Shown: piece by piece, positions 25,021 to 33,973 of the stretch
How the letters are laid out: each line of letters begins with the position of its first letter
How positions within the stretch are numbered: the stretch's first letter is position 1
Assembly: GCF_008931805.1 (NCBI RefSeq)
Contig: NZ_CP044399.1
Coordinates: 4,327,370-4,391,369, forward strand
DNA from: Moritella marina ATCC 15381
GTDB taxonomy: Bacteria; Pseudomonadota; Gammaproteobacteria; Enterobacterales; Moritellaceae
Length of the DNA stretch: 64,000 nt
Direction: 5' to 3'
Position numbers and translations under genes: made by a program
The notes under the pieces: model-generated
Databases searched by the model: none
What the model was told of the DNA's origin: nothing
What the model saw: only the letters and a program-made list of their open reading frames with translations

Positions 25021-25716
25021 TCAGCCGCGTGCACCAAAAATGGCAGTGCCTACACGTACCATGTTGCTGCCTTGCGCAATAGCAAGTTCCATATCGTTGG
25101 TCATGCCCATCGATAGCGTATCTATTTGGTTATATTGGTGCTGAAGTGATAAATACAAGGATTCAAGCTGGTTAAATTGTGATTTTAGCTTATCGAGATC
25201 CGCTGTTTTTTCTGGGATCGCCATGATCCCACGTAATACCAAATTAGGTAATAGAGTGACTTGTTCTGCCAGCTGTCGTGCTTGTGCTAGGTCTGCACCT
25301 GATTTACTGTCTTCAGCACTGATGTTGACTTGAATACAGACGTTCAATTTCGCCATCTCAGCAGGGCGTTGATCATTAAGTCGCTGCGCTACTTTTAAAC
25401 GGTCGATACTTTGCACCCAATCGAAATGCTCGGCGATTGGACGGGTCTTATTTGATTGGATAGGACCAATAAAATGCCATTCAATGTCGTCATAATGACC
25501 GTCTTGCTGCAGGTAAGTGATCTTTTCTACTGCTTCTTGCAGGTAGTTTTCACCAAATTTACGTTGCCCGAGTGCGTAAACTGCCATCACTTGTTCGACG
25601 GGTTTGGTTTTACTTACTGCAAGCAGGTTAATTTCCCCGCTTTTTTTGCAAGATGTGCTTGCCGCGTTGTCAATTTGAGTCAGAACCTGTTGTAATCGTG
25701 TTGATATACTATTCAT
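25021..25716 (-). CDS. yggS: PLP homeostasis protein YggS
   Basis: A 231-residue PLP-binding protein with an alanine-racemase-like barrel and no known enzymatic activity; the family balances free pyridoxal phosphate and amino acids. PLP-binding lysine in LLAVSKTKP (near residue 36), then FGENYLQE, EWHFIGPIQSNK and LSMGMTNDMELAI. The length is normal. It is first of the leftward yggS-proC-yggT operon. The divergent pilT starts only 31 bases away, so the promoters overlap. Confidence 0.96.
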   Translation of the reverse strand: MNSISTRLQQVLTQIDNAASTSCKKSGEINLLAVSKTKPVEQVMAVYALGQRKFGENYLQEAVEKITYLQQDGHYDDIEWHFIGPIQSNKTRPIAEHFDWVQSIDRLKVAQRLNDQRPAEMAKLNVCIQVNISAEDSKSGADLAQARQLAEQVTLLPNLVLRGIMAIPEKTADLDKLKSQFNQLESLYLSLQHQYNQIDTLSMGMTNDMELAIAQGSNMVRVGTAIFGARG

Positions 25717-25747
25717 GATGTTACTTGCAAATGAGGTTAAAAAGAAT

Positions 25748-26782
25748 ATGGATGTTACAGAGTTACTTACATTTAGTGTAAAGCATAACGCATCAGATCT
25801 ACACCTTTCTTCGGGCGTGCCACCGATGATCCGCGTAGATGGTGATGTACGTAAAATAAACTTACCCGCTTTTGATGCTAAACAAGTACATGCGCTGATT
25901 TATGACATTATGGATGATAAACAACGCAAAGACTACGAAGAACATTTGGAAGTCGATTTTTCTTTTGAAATTAATAACGTCGCTCGTTTCCGTGTGAATG
26001 CATTCAACCAACACCGTGGTCCAGCTGCAACGTTTCGTACTATTCCTAGCGAAATAAAAACCATGGCCGAGTTAAATGTGCCTGATATTCTGCATGACTT
26101 GGTTAACCTACCTCGTGGTTTAGTTTTGGTGACCGGGCCGACTGGCTCTGGTAAGTCGACAACACTAGCTGCGATGGTTGATCATATTAATGAGCATCAG
26201 CATAAGCATATTTTGACCATCGAAGATCCGATTGAATTTGTACATCAGAATAAAAAAAGCTTGGTTAATCAGCGTGAAGTATTCCGCGATACTAAAAGTT
26301 TTAATGCCGCATTACGTTCTTCATTACGTGAAGATCCGGATGTTATCTTAGTGGGGGAGATGCGAGACTTAGAAACTATCCGCTTAGCATTAACAGCAGC
26401 TGAAACCGGACATTTGGTATTTGGTACCTTGCATACCACCTCTGCGGCGAAAACCATTGACCGTATTGTCGATGTATTCCCAGGGCAAGAGAAAGATATG
26501 GTGCGCTCTATGTTGTCTGAATCACTGCGTGCGGTAATTTCGCAAACGTTATTAAAACGTACTGGTGGTGGTCGTGTCGCGGCACATGAGATCATGCTAG
26601 GGACACCTGCGATCCGTAACTTGATCCGTGAAGATAAAGTCGCGCAGATGTATTCGGTGATCCAAACAGGTATGATGCACGGCATGCAAACATTAGATCA
26701 ATCATTACGTGAATTGGTTAATATGGGTATTGTCTCTACTGAAGAAGCGCGCATTAGAGCGGTTGATCAACAAAGTTTTTAA
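25748..26782 (+). CDS. pilT: Type IV pilus retraction ATPase PilT
   Basis: A 344-residue hexameric cytoplasmic ATPase that depolymerises type IV pili for twitching and DNA uptake. N-terminal PAS-like domain with NASDLHLSSGVPPM; Walker A GPTGSGKSTT (near residue 135), Asp box/Walker B EDPDVILVGEMRD, His box GHLVFGTLHTTSA and the C-terminal AIRNLIRE that is critical for retraction. I take the ATG at 25748 (MDVTELLTF, as in homologues) rather than 25715. PilU follows after a few bases. Confidence 0.96.
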   Translation: MDVTELLTFSVKHNASDLHLSSGVPPMIRVDGDVRKINLPAFDAKQVHALIYDIMDDKQRKDYEEHLEVDFSFEINNVARFRVNAFNQHRGPAATFRTIPSEIKTMAELNVPDILHDLVNLPRGLVLVTGPTGSGKSTTLAAMVDHINEHQHKHILTIEDPIEFVHQNKKSLVNQREVFRDTKSFNAALRSSLREDPDVILVGEMRDLETIRLALTAAETGHLVFGTLHTTSAAKTIDRIVDVFPGQEKDMVRSMLSESLRAVISQTLLKRTGGGRVAAHEIMLGTPAIRNLIREDKVAQMYSVIQTGMMHGMQTLDQSLRELVNMGIVSTEEARIRAVDQQSF

Positions 26783-26793
26783 GGATGAATAAC

Positions 26794-27909
26794 ATGGGAA
26801 TGCTACCACAACTCTTCAGCGCGATGAAAAAGCTCGAAGGCTCTGATATGTATATTTCGGCAGGGATTGCGCCAACAGTGAAAGTACATGGCTCATTACG
26901 GGCGATATCAGAGCATAAATTAACATCAGAGCAGTCGCTAGCCTTGGTTAAAGAAGCCATGTCTGATGATGAGTTCGTTTCTTTCTGCAAAACGAAAGAG
27001 TCTAATTTTGGTCTGTTTTTTCCCGATATAGGGCGTTTCCGTGTTAGCGCATTTTGGCAATTAGAAAAAGCCGGTATGGTGATCCGTCGGATTGAAACTG
27101 ATATTCCAGCGATGGATGATCTTTATCTACCAGCCGTGTTAAAGCAGACTGCATTAGAGAAGCGTGGCCTAGTACTCGTCGTAGGGGCGACAGGTTCGGG
27201 TAAGTCGACGACGCAAGCGGCGATGGTGGGTTACCGTAATCAAAATTCATCGGGGCATATTTTAACCATTGAAGATCCGATTGAGTTTGTGCATGAGCAT
27301 CAAAGTTGTATCGTTACTCAGCGTGAAGTCGGGATTGATACCGAGTCGTTTGAAGATGCGCTGAAAAGCTCATTACGTCAGGCCCCTGATGTGATCTTAA
27401 TTGGTGAGATCCGCTCGCAAGAAACCATGGAGTTTGCATTGGCGTTTGCTGAAACGGGGCACTTATGTATGGCGACGTTACATGCAACCAATGCTAACCA
27501 AGCTATCGACCGTATTTTACACCTAGTACCAAAAGAGAAACATGCGCAATTGTTATATGACTTGTCGCTAAACTTAAAAGCGATTGTTGCGCAGCAATTA
27601 ATTCCGGTACAAGGCGGCACTAGTCGTCGAGGGGTATTTGAAATATTATTGAACAGCCCATTGGTGAGTGAATTAATTCGTAAAAATGAGCTACATAAAA
27701 TTAAAGAACTTATGACGAAATCAGTAGAGTTAGGCATGCAAACCTATGATCAAGCGTTACTAGCGCTTTATGATAGCAGTATGATTAGTTATACCGAAGC
27801 GTTGCATTATGCTGACTCACCGAATGATTTACGCTTAATGATCAAGTTAAACCAAGGTCAATCGAGCAGTAATGGTATGCTTGATGGCATCACTATTGAA
27901 GCCTTGTAA
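26794..27909 (+). CDS. pilU: PilT-dependent retraction ATPase PilU
   Basis: A 371-residue paralogue of PilT that strengthens pilus retraction in company with PilT. Walker A GATGSGKSTTQ, Walker B APDVILIGEIRS and GHLCMATLHATNA are intact. A C-terminal extension beyond the PilT core (YADSPNDLRLMIKL) is typical of PilU. The ATG at 26794 has AAGGA at nine bases; the upstream in-frame ATG at 26785 is too close to that site. It forms an operon with pilT. Confidence 0.95.
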   Translation: MGMLPQLFSAMKKLEGSDMYISAGIAPTVKVHGSLRAISEHKLTSEQSLALVKEAMSDDEFVSFCKTKESNFGLFFPDIGRFRVSAFWQLEKAGMVIRRIETDIPAMDDLYLPAVLKQTALEKRGLVLVVGATGSGKSTTQAAMVGYRNQNSSGHILTIEDPIEFVHEHQSCIVTQREVGIDTESFEDALKSSLRQAPDVILIGEIRSQETMEFALAFAETGHLCMATLHATNANQAIDRILHLVPKEKHAQLLYDLSLNLKAIVAQQLIPVQGGTSRRGVFEILLNSPLVSELIRKNELHKIKELMTKSVELGMQTYDQALLALYDSSMISYTEALHYADSPNDLRLMIKLNQGQSSSNGMLDGITIEAL

Positions 27910-27931
27910 TCGTTAGCGTTTATGAGCACAT

Positions 27932-28010
27932 TTTAGTTTAAGACTATTGTAGTTTAGGGCTATTTCAGTTTAAGACTATTGTAGTTTAAGTTCAGTTTAA
28001 GAGAGATAAG
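27932..28010. repeat. Short tandem repeats between pilU and yaaA
   Basis: The unit AGTTTAAGACTATTGTAGTT occurs twice (from about 27934 and 27968), with partial copies TTTCAGTTTAAG and GTTCAGTTTAAG on either side. The period is about 34 bases. The 109-base gap is mostly this repeat; no gene or terminator is seen. Confidence 0.75.
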
Positions 28011-28018
28011 GAAGAGTT

Positions 28019-28798
28019 ATGTTAATAGTGGTATCACCGGCTAAAACACTTGATTTTGAAACGCCGTCTGTTGTTGAGCAATATAGCCAAGCTGACTTGA
28101 TGGTTGATTCGGCTGAGTTAATTGATGTTTGCCGTCAATTAACACCTGTCGATTTATCTTCATTGATGAAAATCAGTGATAAATTAGCCGGATTAAATGC
28201 GGCCCGCTTTACTGAATGGTCGAGTGAGTTTACCCCTGAGAATGCCAAGCAAGCTGTATTTGCTTTTAAAGGTGACGTATACACTGGCTTAGACGCAGAA
28301 ACGTTTACGGCTGATGATATGGCATTTGCCCAGCAACACTTCCGTATTCTTTCTGGCTTGTATGGTTTATTACGCCCGCTTGATTTGATTAAAGCATATC
28401 GCCTAGAAATGGGCACTAAGCTAGTGAATGGGCGTGGTACTAACTTGTATCAGTTCTGGGGTGATATCGTGACTGATAAAGTAAACGAAACACTGGCAGC
28501 GCAAGGCGATAAAGTATTAATTAACTTAGCATCAAATGAATATTTTAAAGCAGTACAAAAGAAACGTTTAAAAGGCCGTGTTATTACACCGGTATTTAAA
28601 GACTGCAAAGCGGGTAAATTTAAGATCATTAGCTTTTATGCGAAAAAAGCCCGTGGTCTGATGGCGCGTTACATTATTGAAAACCAGTTAACAGATATCG
28701 AGCAGCTGACAGCATTTGATACTGATGGTTATTACTATTGTGAAGCGGAATCAACCGATATTGAATTGGTGTTTAAACGAGACGAAATATTTAAGTAA
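28019..28798 (+). CDS. yaaA: Peroxide stress protein YaaA
   Basis: A 259-residue cytoplasmic DUF328/YaaA protein, which in E. coli limits free iron and protects DNA and proteins during hydrogen peroxide stress. The family start [16 protein letters not shown] is present, as are [36 protein letters not shown] and [14 protein letters not shown]. The length is usual (E. coli 258). AAGGAAGAG provides the ribosome site. It has its own terminator. Confidence 0.96.
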   Translation: MLIVVSPAKTLDFETPSVVEQYSQADLMVDSAELIDVCRQLTPVDLSSLMKISDKLAGLNAARFTEWSSEFTPENAKQAVFAFKGDVYTGLDAETFTADDMAFAQQHFRILSGLYGLLRPLDLIKAYRLEMGTKLVNGRGTNLYQFWGDIVTDKVNETLAAQGDKVLINLASNEYFKAVQKKRLKGRVITPVFKDCKAGKFKIISFYAKKARGLMARYIIENQLTDIEQLTAFDTDGYYYCEAESTDIELVFKRDEIFK

Positions 28799-28835
28799 TC
28801 TGCGTTGAGTTTGTTGCTATACATTGGCGTTAATG

Positions 28836-28868
28836 AAAAAGGATATTCACAGGTGAATATCCTTTTTT
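28836..28868 (+). terminator. Terminator of yaaA
   Basis: AAAAAGGATATTCAC (28836-28850) pairs with GTGAATATCCTTTTT (28853-28867), with a run of six T. The A-rich left arm makes it bidirectional, also serving ygiM. Confidence 0.92.
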
Positions 28869-28914
28869 ATCTGCGATTAATGTGACTTAGTGATTTACTT
28901 AGTCAGTTCAGAGA

Positions 28915-29562
28915 TTAATCCCAGCCGCTATTTTTCTTACGACGGAAACGAATTGATGGGATGATTAATCCCGCAATGAGACCGGCAGCAAGAATAAGCG
29001 CACCAAGGATAATGAAACGATGTTGCTCATCTTCTTCTTTAGTATCGAGGCGAGTAGATAATTGCTCATTCTCTTCACGTAAACGTACCGCTTCTTCAGT
29101 TAATGCCGTGTTTTCAGCAGTTAAAGAGTTGATGTTATTTGCTTGTGCTGCGATACCAGCTTCTTTTTCAGCAAGCTGATCACGATTAGCATCTGTTAAT
29201 TCAGCCATTGCAGCTGAATTTTTATTATTAATTTTTGCTAATGCTTCTTTGGTTTTTGCCAGTTCTGCTTGTAGCTTAGGTGCACGAATTTTTAAACTGA
29301 CTTGGCGTGAGAGTGAAGCACCATCAATCCAAGCTGTTTTATTCTTACTGGTCGTAATTTGCACATAGTTAGTGCCTGCATTAGTCTGTAAGTAGGTTAC
29401 CGCTTCGCCAGCTTTAATTGTACCGATGATGCGATATTGTGTCCCCGGGCCTGAGTGCATAAAAATAGACACGTCGTCACTGATGTAACGTGTTTCTTTC
29501 GCAAAGCTTGATAAGCTAACGAGTGTTAGCAGTGTTGCTATAATGAGTTTTTTAATCTTCAC
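28915..29562 (-). CDS. ygiM: SH3-domain membrane protein YgiM (TIGR04211 family)
   Basis: A 215-residue envelope protein. From a GTG at 29562, with AGGA six bases ahead, it starts VKIKKLIIATLLTLVSLSSFA, a clear signal peptide. This is better than the distant ATG at 29721, which lies in the upstream gene's terminator region. An SH3b domain follows (YISDDVSIFMHSGPGTQYRI, residues about 22-85), then a coiled coil of about 80 residues rich in Ala/Glu. A C-terminal membrane helix (FIILGALILAAGLIAGLII) and a basic tail end the protein. It has no established role. ygiM is near ygiF and glnE in E. coli, as here. Confidence 0.9.
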   Translation of the reverse strand: MKIKKLIIATLLTLVSLSSFAKETRYISDDVSIFMHSGPGTQYRIIGTIKAGEAVTYLQTNAGTNYVQITTSKNKTAWIDGASLSRQVSLKIRAPKLQAELAKTKEALAKINNKNSAAMAELTDANRDQLAEKEAGIAAQANNINSLTAENTALTEEAVRLREENEQLSTRLDTKEEDEQHRFIILGALILAAGLIAGLIIPSIRFRRKKNSGWD

Positions 29563-29674
29563 AAGATGTCCTGTAGACGAAATATTCTGATAAGCATAGT
29601 AATTATAAAATCGGATTTCGACAAGCCTCAGATACCATTTTACCATCAGAAAATGAAATTTAGTGGATTTACAA

Positions 29675-29705
29675 AAAAGGCCATCAATAAATTGATGGCC
29701 TTTTA
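29675..29705 (-). terminator. Terminator of the pit operon
   Basis: Stem AAGGCCATCAAT / ATTGATGGCCTT across 29678-29702 with a tiny loop, and a T-run on the minus strand. It separates pit from ygiM. Confidence 0.88.
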
Positions 29706-29721
29706 ATAACAATGTAACCAA

Positions 29722-30996
29722 TTACACTACAAAGATAGCTTCTAAAATCTTGTAGAAGATAATTGATAGAATGGCACCTGCAGGTAGGGTAACTACCCAA
29801 GATACAACAATTGTTCTAACTACGTTTAGATTCAAGGCCGCGATACCACGCGCCATACCCACACCCAGCACGCCACCTACAAGGGTTTGCGTTGTAGAGA
29901 TAGGTAAGCCTGAGCCTGATGCAATCACAACCGTTGTTGCTGTTGCTAATTGCGCTGCAAAACCACGACTTGGCGTTAGTTCAGTAATGCCTGTACCAAC
30001 GGTAGACATTACTTTATGACCCATAGTCGCTAGACCAATCACGATACCTAAACCACCCAGCGGTAAAATCCACCATGTGATCTCCGCTTTTTCAGCAATT
30101 TCGCCACCGTGTTCAACGATAGAGACAACCGCTGCTAGTGGACCGATCGCGTTCGCTACGTCATTTGAACCATGGGCAAATGCCATTGCACAAGCAGTGA
30201 TGATCATTAAAATACCAAACACTTTTTCAACGTTCGAGAAATGCATGTCTTTATCATTGCTTGGGCTGTATTTCTGTCTGCTGATATACACGGCACCAGC
30301 GATTGCTACAAGCAAGCTGATCACCGCTGAAGCAATAAGGCCTTCAGTTGTCGTTAGGTGTAAGCCTACGTGTTTTAGACCTTTCTTGATGGTAACCATC
30401 GCGATCACGAATGTTGTTAATGCCATGTAGAAAGGCACATAACGTTTAGCGTTCGAGAGTGGATCTTTAGTATCAAAAATGAGTTTTTGAATACTCATAA
30501 AGGTGACATAGGCGATGAGTCCGGACAGGATTGGTGTGACTACCCAGCTCCCCACGATACCACCTGCTTTACCCCACTGTACTGCTTCAGGACCAACACT
30601 AACGAGTGCAAAACCAACAATCGCACCCACAATAGAGTGTGTTGTTGATACCGGCCAACCGAAGATTGAAGCGATCATTAACCATGTACCTGCAGCAAGT
30701 AGCGCTGAGATCATACCAAATGCTAACGCATCCGGACGGTTAGTTTCTTTAAAGACCGCAAGGTCAACAATACCTTTACGTACGGTATCGGTTACTTCAC
30801 CACCGGCTAAGTAAGCCCCTGCAAACTCAAAAACCATCGCAATAAGAATTGCTTGTTTTACTGTGAGTGATTTAGTACCAACTGATGTGCCCATTGCGTT
30901 TGCAACGTCATTTGCACCAATGCCCCATGCCATGTAAAGGCCGAAGACTGCTGCCATCATCAATAGATAAGGGCCGTATGCTTGAATGATTTCCAT
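29722..30996 (-). CDS. Inorganic phosphate transporter, Pit family
   Basis: A 424-residue inner membrane phosphate/cation symporter with about ten helices. The two family repeats each carry the GANDVANA-type motif: GIGANDVANAMGTSVG near residue 25 and AHGSNDVANAIGPLAA near 275. The upstream partner is a DUF47/PhoU-like gene 22 bases away, the usual pairing for low-affinity Pit systems. A terminator follows. Substrate could also be sulphate in some Pit relatives, but the DUF47 partner favours phosphate. Confidence 0.93.
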   Translation of the reverse strand: MEIIQAYGPYLLMMAAVFGLYMAWGIGANDVANAMGTSVGTKSLTVKQAILIAMVFEFAGAYLAGGEVTDTVRKGIVDLAVFKETNRPDALAFGMISALLAAGTWLMIASIFGWPVSTTHSIVGAIVGFALVSVGPEAVQWGKAGGIVGSWVVTPILSGLIAYVTFMSIQKLIFDTKDPLSNAKRYVPFYMALTTFVIAMVTIKKGLKHVGLHLTTTEGLIASAVISLLVAIAGAVYISRQKYSPSNDKDMHFSNVEKVFGILMIITACAMAFAHGSNDVANAIGPLAAVVSIVEHGGEIAEKAEITWWILPLGGLGIVIGLATMGHKVMSTVGTGITELTPSRGFAAQLATATTVVIASGSGLPISTTQTLVGGVLGVGMARGIAALNLNVVRTIVVSWVVTLPAGAILSIIFYKILEAIFVV

Positions 30997-31018
30997 TATT
31001 TATATACCTGTAATGATC

Positions 31019-31705
31019 TTAATTACGCGCTAGCATGAGCTCAAGACGAGCGCCAACAGTTTCAGCTTGGTCAGCTAATCCGCCCACCCACTCTAAGATT
31101 TTGTAAAGGAACATAACATCAATTGGATTGTAGTTATTTTCAATTGAACGTAATTTTTGGCGCAGTACAATTTGCATTGCATCGGTATCATCTTCGATAC
31201 TATCAAGTTCGTTAATCATGTTTTCTACAAGGTCAACTTCGCGGCCTTTAAAGCCTGTTTCAATCAACTCATCTAGTTCATTAATGGCTTTCTTAGCCTG
31301 TGCCGTCGCGTCAATGCAACGTTTTAGATAAGTCGTGAAGTCTTCAGCAATTTCAGCTGGAAGTTGCAAGTTGCGACCGATCATACGACCCGCAATATCT
31401 TTCGCACGATTGGCGATTTTATCTTGTTGGGTTAGTAGATCTAGCAAATCGGTACGATCAACAGGCATGAAGATACCGCGTGGTAACTTCAAACGAATTT
31501 CACGCTTCAATACATCAGCATCTTTCTCACACTGAGAGATTTGCTGACGAATGATTTCCGCTTTATCCCAATCTTGTACTGCAGTCGCTGCAAAGAATGG
31601 CACTAACAATTCACAAGTCTCATGCACTTTCGTGATGTGTTCTTGTAACGGTGTAATCGGTGACTTAGCAAAAAGTCCTAAAATAGTATTTACTGGCATA
31701 GCCAT
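31019..31705 (-). CDS. DUF47 / TIGR00153 PhoU-like protein
   Basis: A 228-residue, all-helical cytoplasmic protein of the DUF47 family (TIGR00153), distantly related to PhoU and almost always beside a pit gene, which it probably regulates. Visible features: MPVNTILGLFAKSPITPLQEH at the N-terminus, EKDADVLKREIRLKLPRGIFMPVDRTD and the C-terminal ILEWVGGLADQAE, with acidic metal-binding positions. It is first in the two-gene operon with pit (22-base gap). The 270 bases upstream to ygiF are AT-rich with no evident gene. Confidence 0.92.
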   Translation of the reverse strand: MAMPVNTILGLFAKSPITPLQEHITKVHETCELLVPFFAATAVQDWDKAEIIRQQISQCEKDADVLKREIRLKLPRGIFMPVDRTDLLDLLTQQDKIANRAKDIAGRMIGRNLQLPAEIAEDFTTYLKRCIDATAQAKKAINELDELIETGFKGREVDLVENMINELDSIEDDTDAMQIVLRQKLRSIENNYNPIDVMFLYKILEWVGGLADQAETVGARLELMLARN

Positions 31706-31975
31706 AACCCATTAATGTGACATTATGATGACACTTTTGAAGATGGCGAGAATGTTAAACAACTCTCAGGAGTTTGCAATATAAAAATTGCGTTATTCGT
31801 GATTGAATTAGACTAATATCAATATATTTTGTTTTTGACTGTAAATATTATTCACGAATTGAAGATTTAACCTTAGACAGATTTTAAAATAATTGGTAAA
31901 TTTTGTCTCTTAAAGTGTCGGGTATTTTATTTTATGGCGGCATTATTTTATCGTTGATAAGTCTAGCGAGGCCAG

Positions 31976-33484
31976 ATGAGTACGGAAGTTGAAATAAAAT
32001 TTGTTGTTAAACCAGAGGTTAAATCACAATTAGCCACGCTACTCGCGGACTATGTGATAATCGAACAGGCTGTTAAGCCTTTATCTAATACTTATTTTGA
32101 TACAACGACATCCCAATTTCGTCAGTTTGATTTTGGTTTACGCACACGAAAAAGTTTAAATTTTGCCGAGCAAACGATAAAGACGGCGGGTATTGTGCGT
32201 GGTGGATTACACCAGCGCCCTGAATATAATTTACCTTTACCCGGTGATGTGCCGACATTAGCTGATTTCCCTGCTGAAATCTGGCCTAATGGTACTAATA
32301 TTGCGCAATTACAAGCTGACTTGGTGGATCTGTTTACTACTGATTTCGAGCGCACTATGTGGCATATTAAATTAGCTAATGATGCTGAAATCGAAGTGGT
32401 ATTCGATCAAGGTATGGCACGCAGTGGTGAGCAAAGTTACCCTATTTGTGAAATTGAGCTTGAGCTCGTATGTGGTGATATTTCCGACCTGTTTACGTTG
32501 GCACAGCAAATAACCCAATTGGGCAACGTACGCTTGGGTAATGTCAGTAAAGCCAAGCGTGGTTACCAACTGGCAGGCCTTTATACGCCGAAAATTAAAC
32601 CGCTGACGTTGAAGGTGCCAACAGTTGCAGGCCAAGAATTAAAAACAGAGCGCTTAACGGATATTTTTCTGGCGACATTAACGCAAAGCTACGCGCATTG
32701 GCAACACCATGAACAACAGTATTTAGAAACGCAGGATATTAGTGCACTTGCTGAAGTGGATGCTGCAGTGGCCTTGATCTTACAAACGATGCAAAGTTAT
32801 GCCCCTATATTGCCTGATATCGATTTAAGCAAAGCAGAATTGGTGTGGTTACAGCAGCAATTGTCAGCGGTGAGTTGCGCTGCTCAATTACATGAAGTTA
32901 TGCTGAAGAACGGTCAGTTTATGCGAAAGCTCCCTGAATATAAGCGTATTGGTAAAGAGCTGGAAGCATTGCAAACGCGTTATATTGATTTCTCCGACAT
33001 TGAAACGCTATTTAATAGCCCAAGATATGCCAGTATTATGCTGTCAGTGAGTCAGCTATTAAGCCAAGGCTTAACGAGTGTAAAACTCGATACTGCTAAC
33101 GTAATACCGTTTGCTAATACACTGTTACAAAAGAGCTGGCAGAGTGTACTTGATTCATTATTGTCAGCACCTGAGCTGACGTTGGCCGATTATTTAGGCT
33201 TACAGGCAAAGCTAAAGCAGAATTTATTAATAGGGCATTGTTTTAGTCATCATTACCGAGCTGAACGTCGGGATAAATTTAGACTGCCTTGGCAAGATAT
33301 TTTACAAGGGATTGATGACTTGGCGATATTGCAGGTCCTGATGGATGTTGCACAGCAGCAACCGCCAGCAATCACAGTACAAATTGAAAAACTAATAACA
33401 CGTAAACAACGTGCATTATTGGATGCGTTGGAACAGACACGCCTACAGGCGTTAACCATGCGACCATACTGGTTAGAAGATTAA
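31976..33484 (+). CDS. ygiF: Inorganic triphosphatase YgiF (CYTH-CHAD)
   Basis: A 502-residue two-domain protein. The N-terminal CYTH tunnel domain (residues 1-~205) starts with the metal-binding ExExK motif in TEVEIKFVV and hydrolyses triphosphate in E. coli. The C-terminal half (~220-500) is a helical CHAD domain, which in other proteins binds polyphosphate; its basic helices (KRIGKELEAL, HHYRAERRDKFRL) are present. In E. coli ygiF is directly followed by glnE. Here glnE is 3.7 kb away, beyond a block of opposite-strand genes. The stop at 33484 is followed by short tandem repeats. Confidence 0.93.
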   Translation: MSTEVEIKFVVKPEVKSQLATLLADYVIIEQAVKPLSNTYFDTTTSQFRQFDFGLRTRKSLNFAEQTIKTAGIVRGGLHQRPEYNLPLPGDVPTLADFPAEIWPNGTNIAQLQADLVDLFTTDFERTMWHIKLANDAEIEVVFDQGMARSGEQSYPICEIELELVCGDISDLFTLAQQITQLGNVRLGNVSKAKRGYQLAGLYTPKIKPLTLKVPTVAGQELKTERLTDIFLATLTQSYAHWQHHEQQYLETQDISALAEVDAAVALILQTMQSYAPILPDIDLSKAELVWLQQQLSAVSCAAQLHEVMLKNGQFMRKLPEYKRIGKELEALQTRYIDFSDIETLFNSPRYASIMLSVSQLLSQGLTSVKLDTANVIPFANTLLQKSWQSVLDSLLSAPELTLADYLGLQAKLKQNLLIGHCFSHHYRAERRDKFRLPWQDILQGIDDLAILQVLMDVAQQQPPAITVQIEKLITRKQRALLDALEQTRLQALTMRPYWLED

Positions 33485-33592
33485 ATAGGTAGAAGGTTAA
33501 ATAGAGAGAAGGTTAAATAGAGAGAAGATTGCAGACTAAAATAGAAGATTTAGAACGCAGCGAACAGGGGGGATTATCTCCCTGTTCGCTGC
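33474..33592. repeat. Tandem 16-bp repeats and a long hairpin after ygiF
   Basis: Three to four copies of AGAAGGTTAAATAGAG (33474-33530, imperfect, the first overlapping the ygiF stop). Then comes a perfect 13-bp stem GCAGCGAACAGGG (33557-33569) / CCCTGTTCGCTGC (33580-33592). No T-run follows on either strand. It marks the edge between ygiF and the inserted leftward block. Confidence 0.75.
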
Positions 33593-33629
33593 ACTCTGGA
33601 TTTAACTTTAGGCGTAAATATACCGCTAG

Positions 33630-33956
33630 CTATTCAGAAAACTTAACTAAATCCTCAATAACTAACTTCTTTATTTCTAACTGCTGTTCTGGTTTTAAAC
33701 CATATTTTTCAGCGAGTTCAATGTAGTCTTGATTATTTAATGAAACGGTTAGGCGTGGCCTTTTCGGTCTTTTATTGACGCTTAAGCCGAGAATATCTCG
33801 GATCTGTTCTGAGGGGCTTAAGTTATGATCGAGTGCCGCTTTACGGATCTTGTATTGGATTTTTTCATCCATATCAAATGCCACTTGAACTGCTTTCATC
33901 GCCTTTTGTGATGATTGCCATTTTTCCGGTAATTCACGTGATTTAACCATCTTCAA
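33630..33956 (-). CDS. Small possible ribbon-helix-helix protein of the yjf-like cluster
   Basis: A 108-residue basic protein that I cannot name. Two segments each look like a short strand followed by two helices: KAVQVAFDMDEKIQYKIRKA with LSPSEQIRDILGL, and RPRLTVSLNNQDYIELAEKY with EIKKLVIEDLVKF. This is the layout of a ribbon-helix-helix DNA-binding unit, possibly two in tandem, linked by KRPKRPR. It is last in the leftward block, 17 bases after the DUF2491 gene, so it is probably co-transcribed. A role as autorepressor at the palindromes 35908-35959 is a guess. Confidence 0.6.
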   Translation of the reverse strand: MKMVKSRELPEKWQSSQKAMKAVQVAFDMDEKIQYKIRKAALDHNLSPSEQIRDILGLSVNKRPKRPRLTVSLNNQDYIELAEKYGLKPEQQLEIKKLVIEDLVKFSE

Positions 33957-33973
33957 TCTGCCTTGTACTGTAT

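Noticed and set aside
29563..29721. N-terminal extension of YgiM to the ATG at 29721
   Set aside because: It would run through the pit terminator and put a signal peptide in the middle of the protein; GTG at 29562 with AGGA fits better.
33557..33592. 13-bp hairpin after ygiF as a Rho-independent terminator
   Set aside because: There is no T-run on either strand after the stem; listed as a repeat/hairpin instead.
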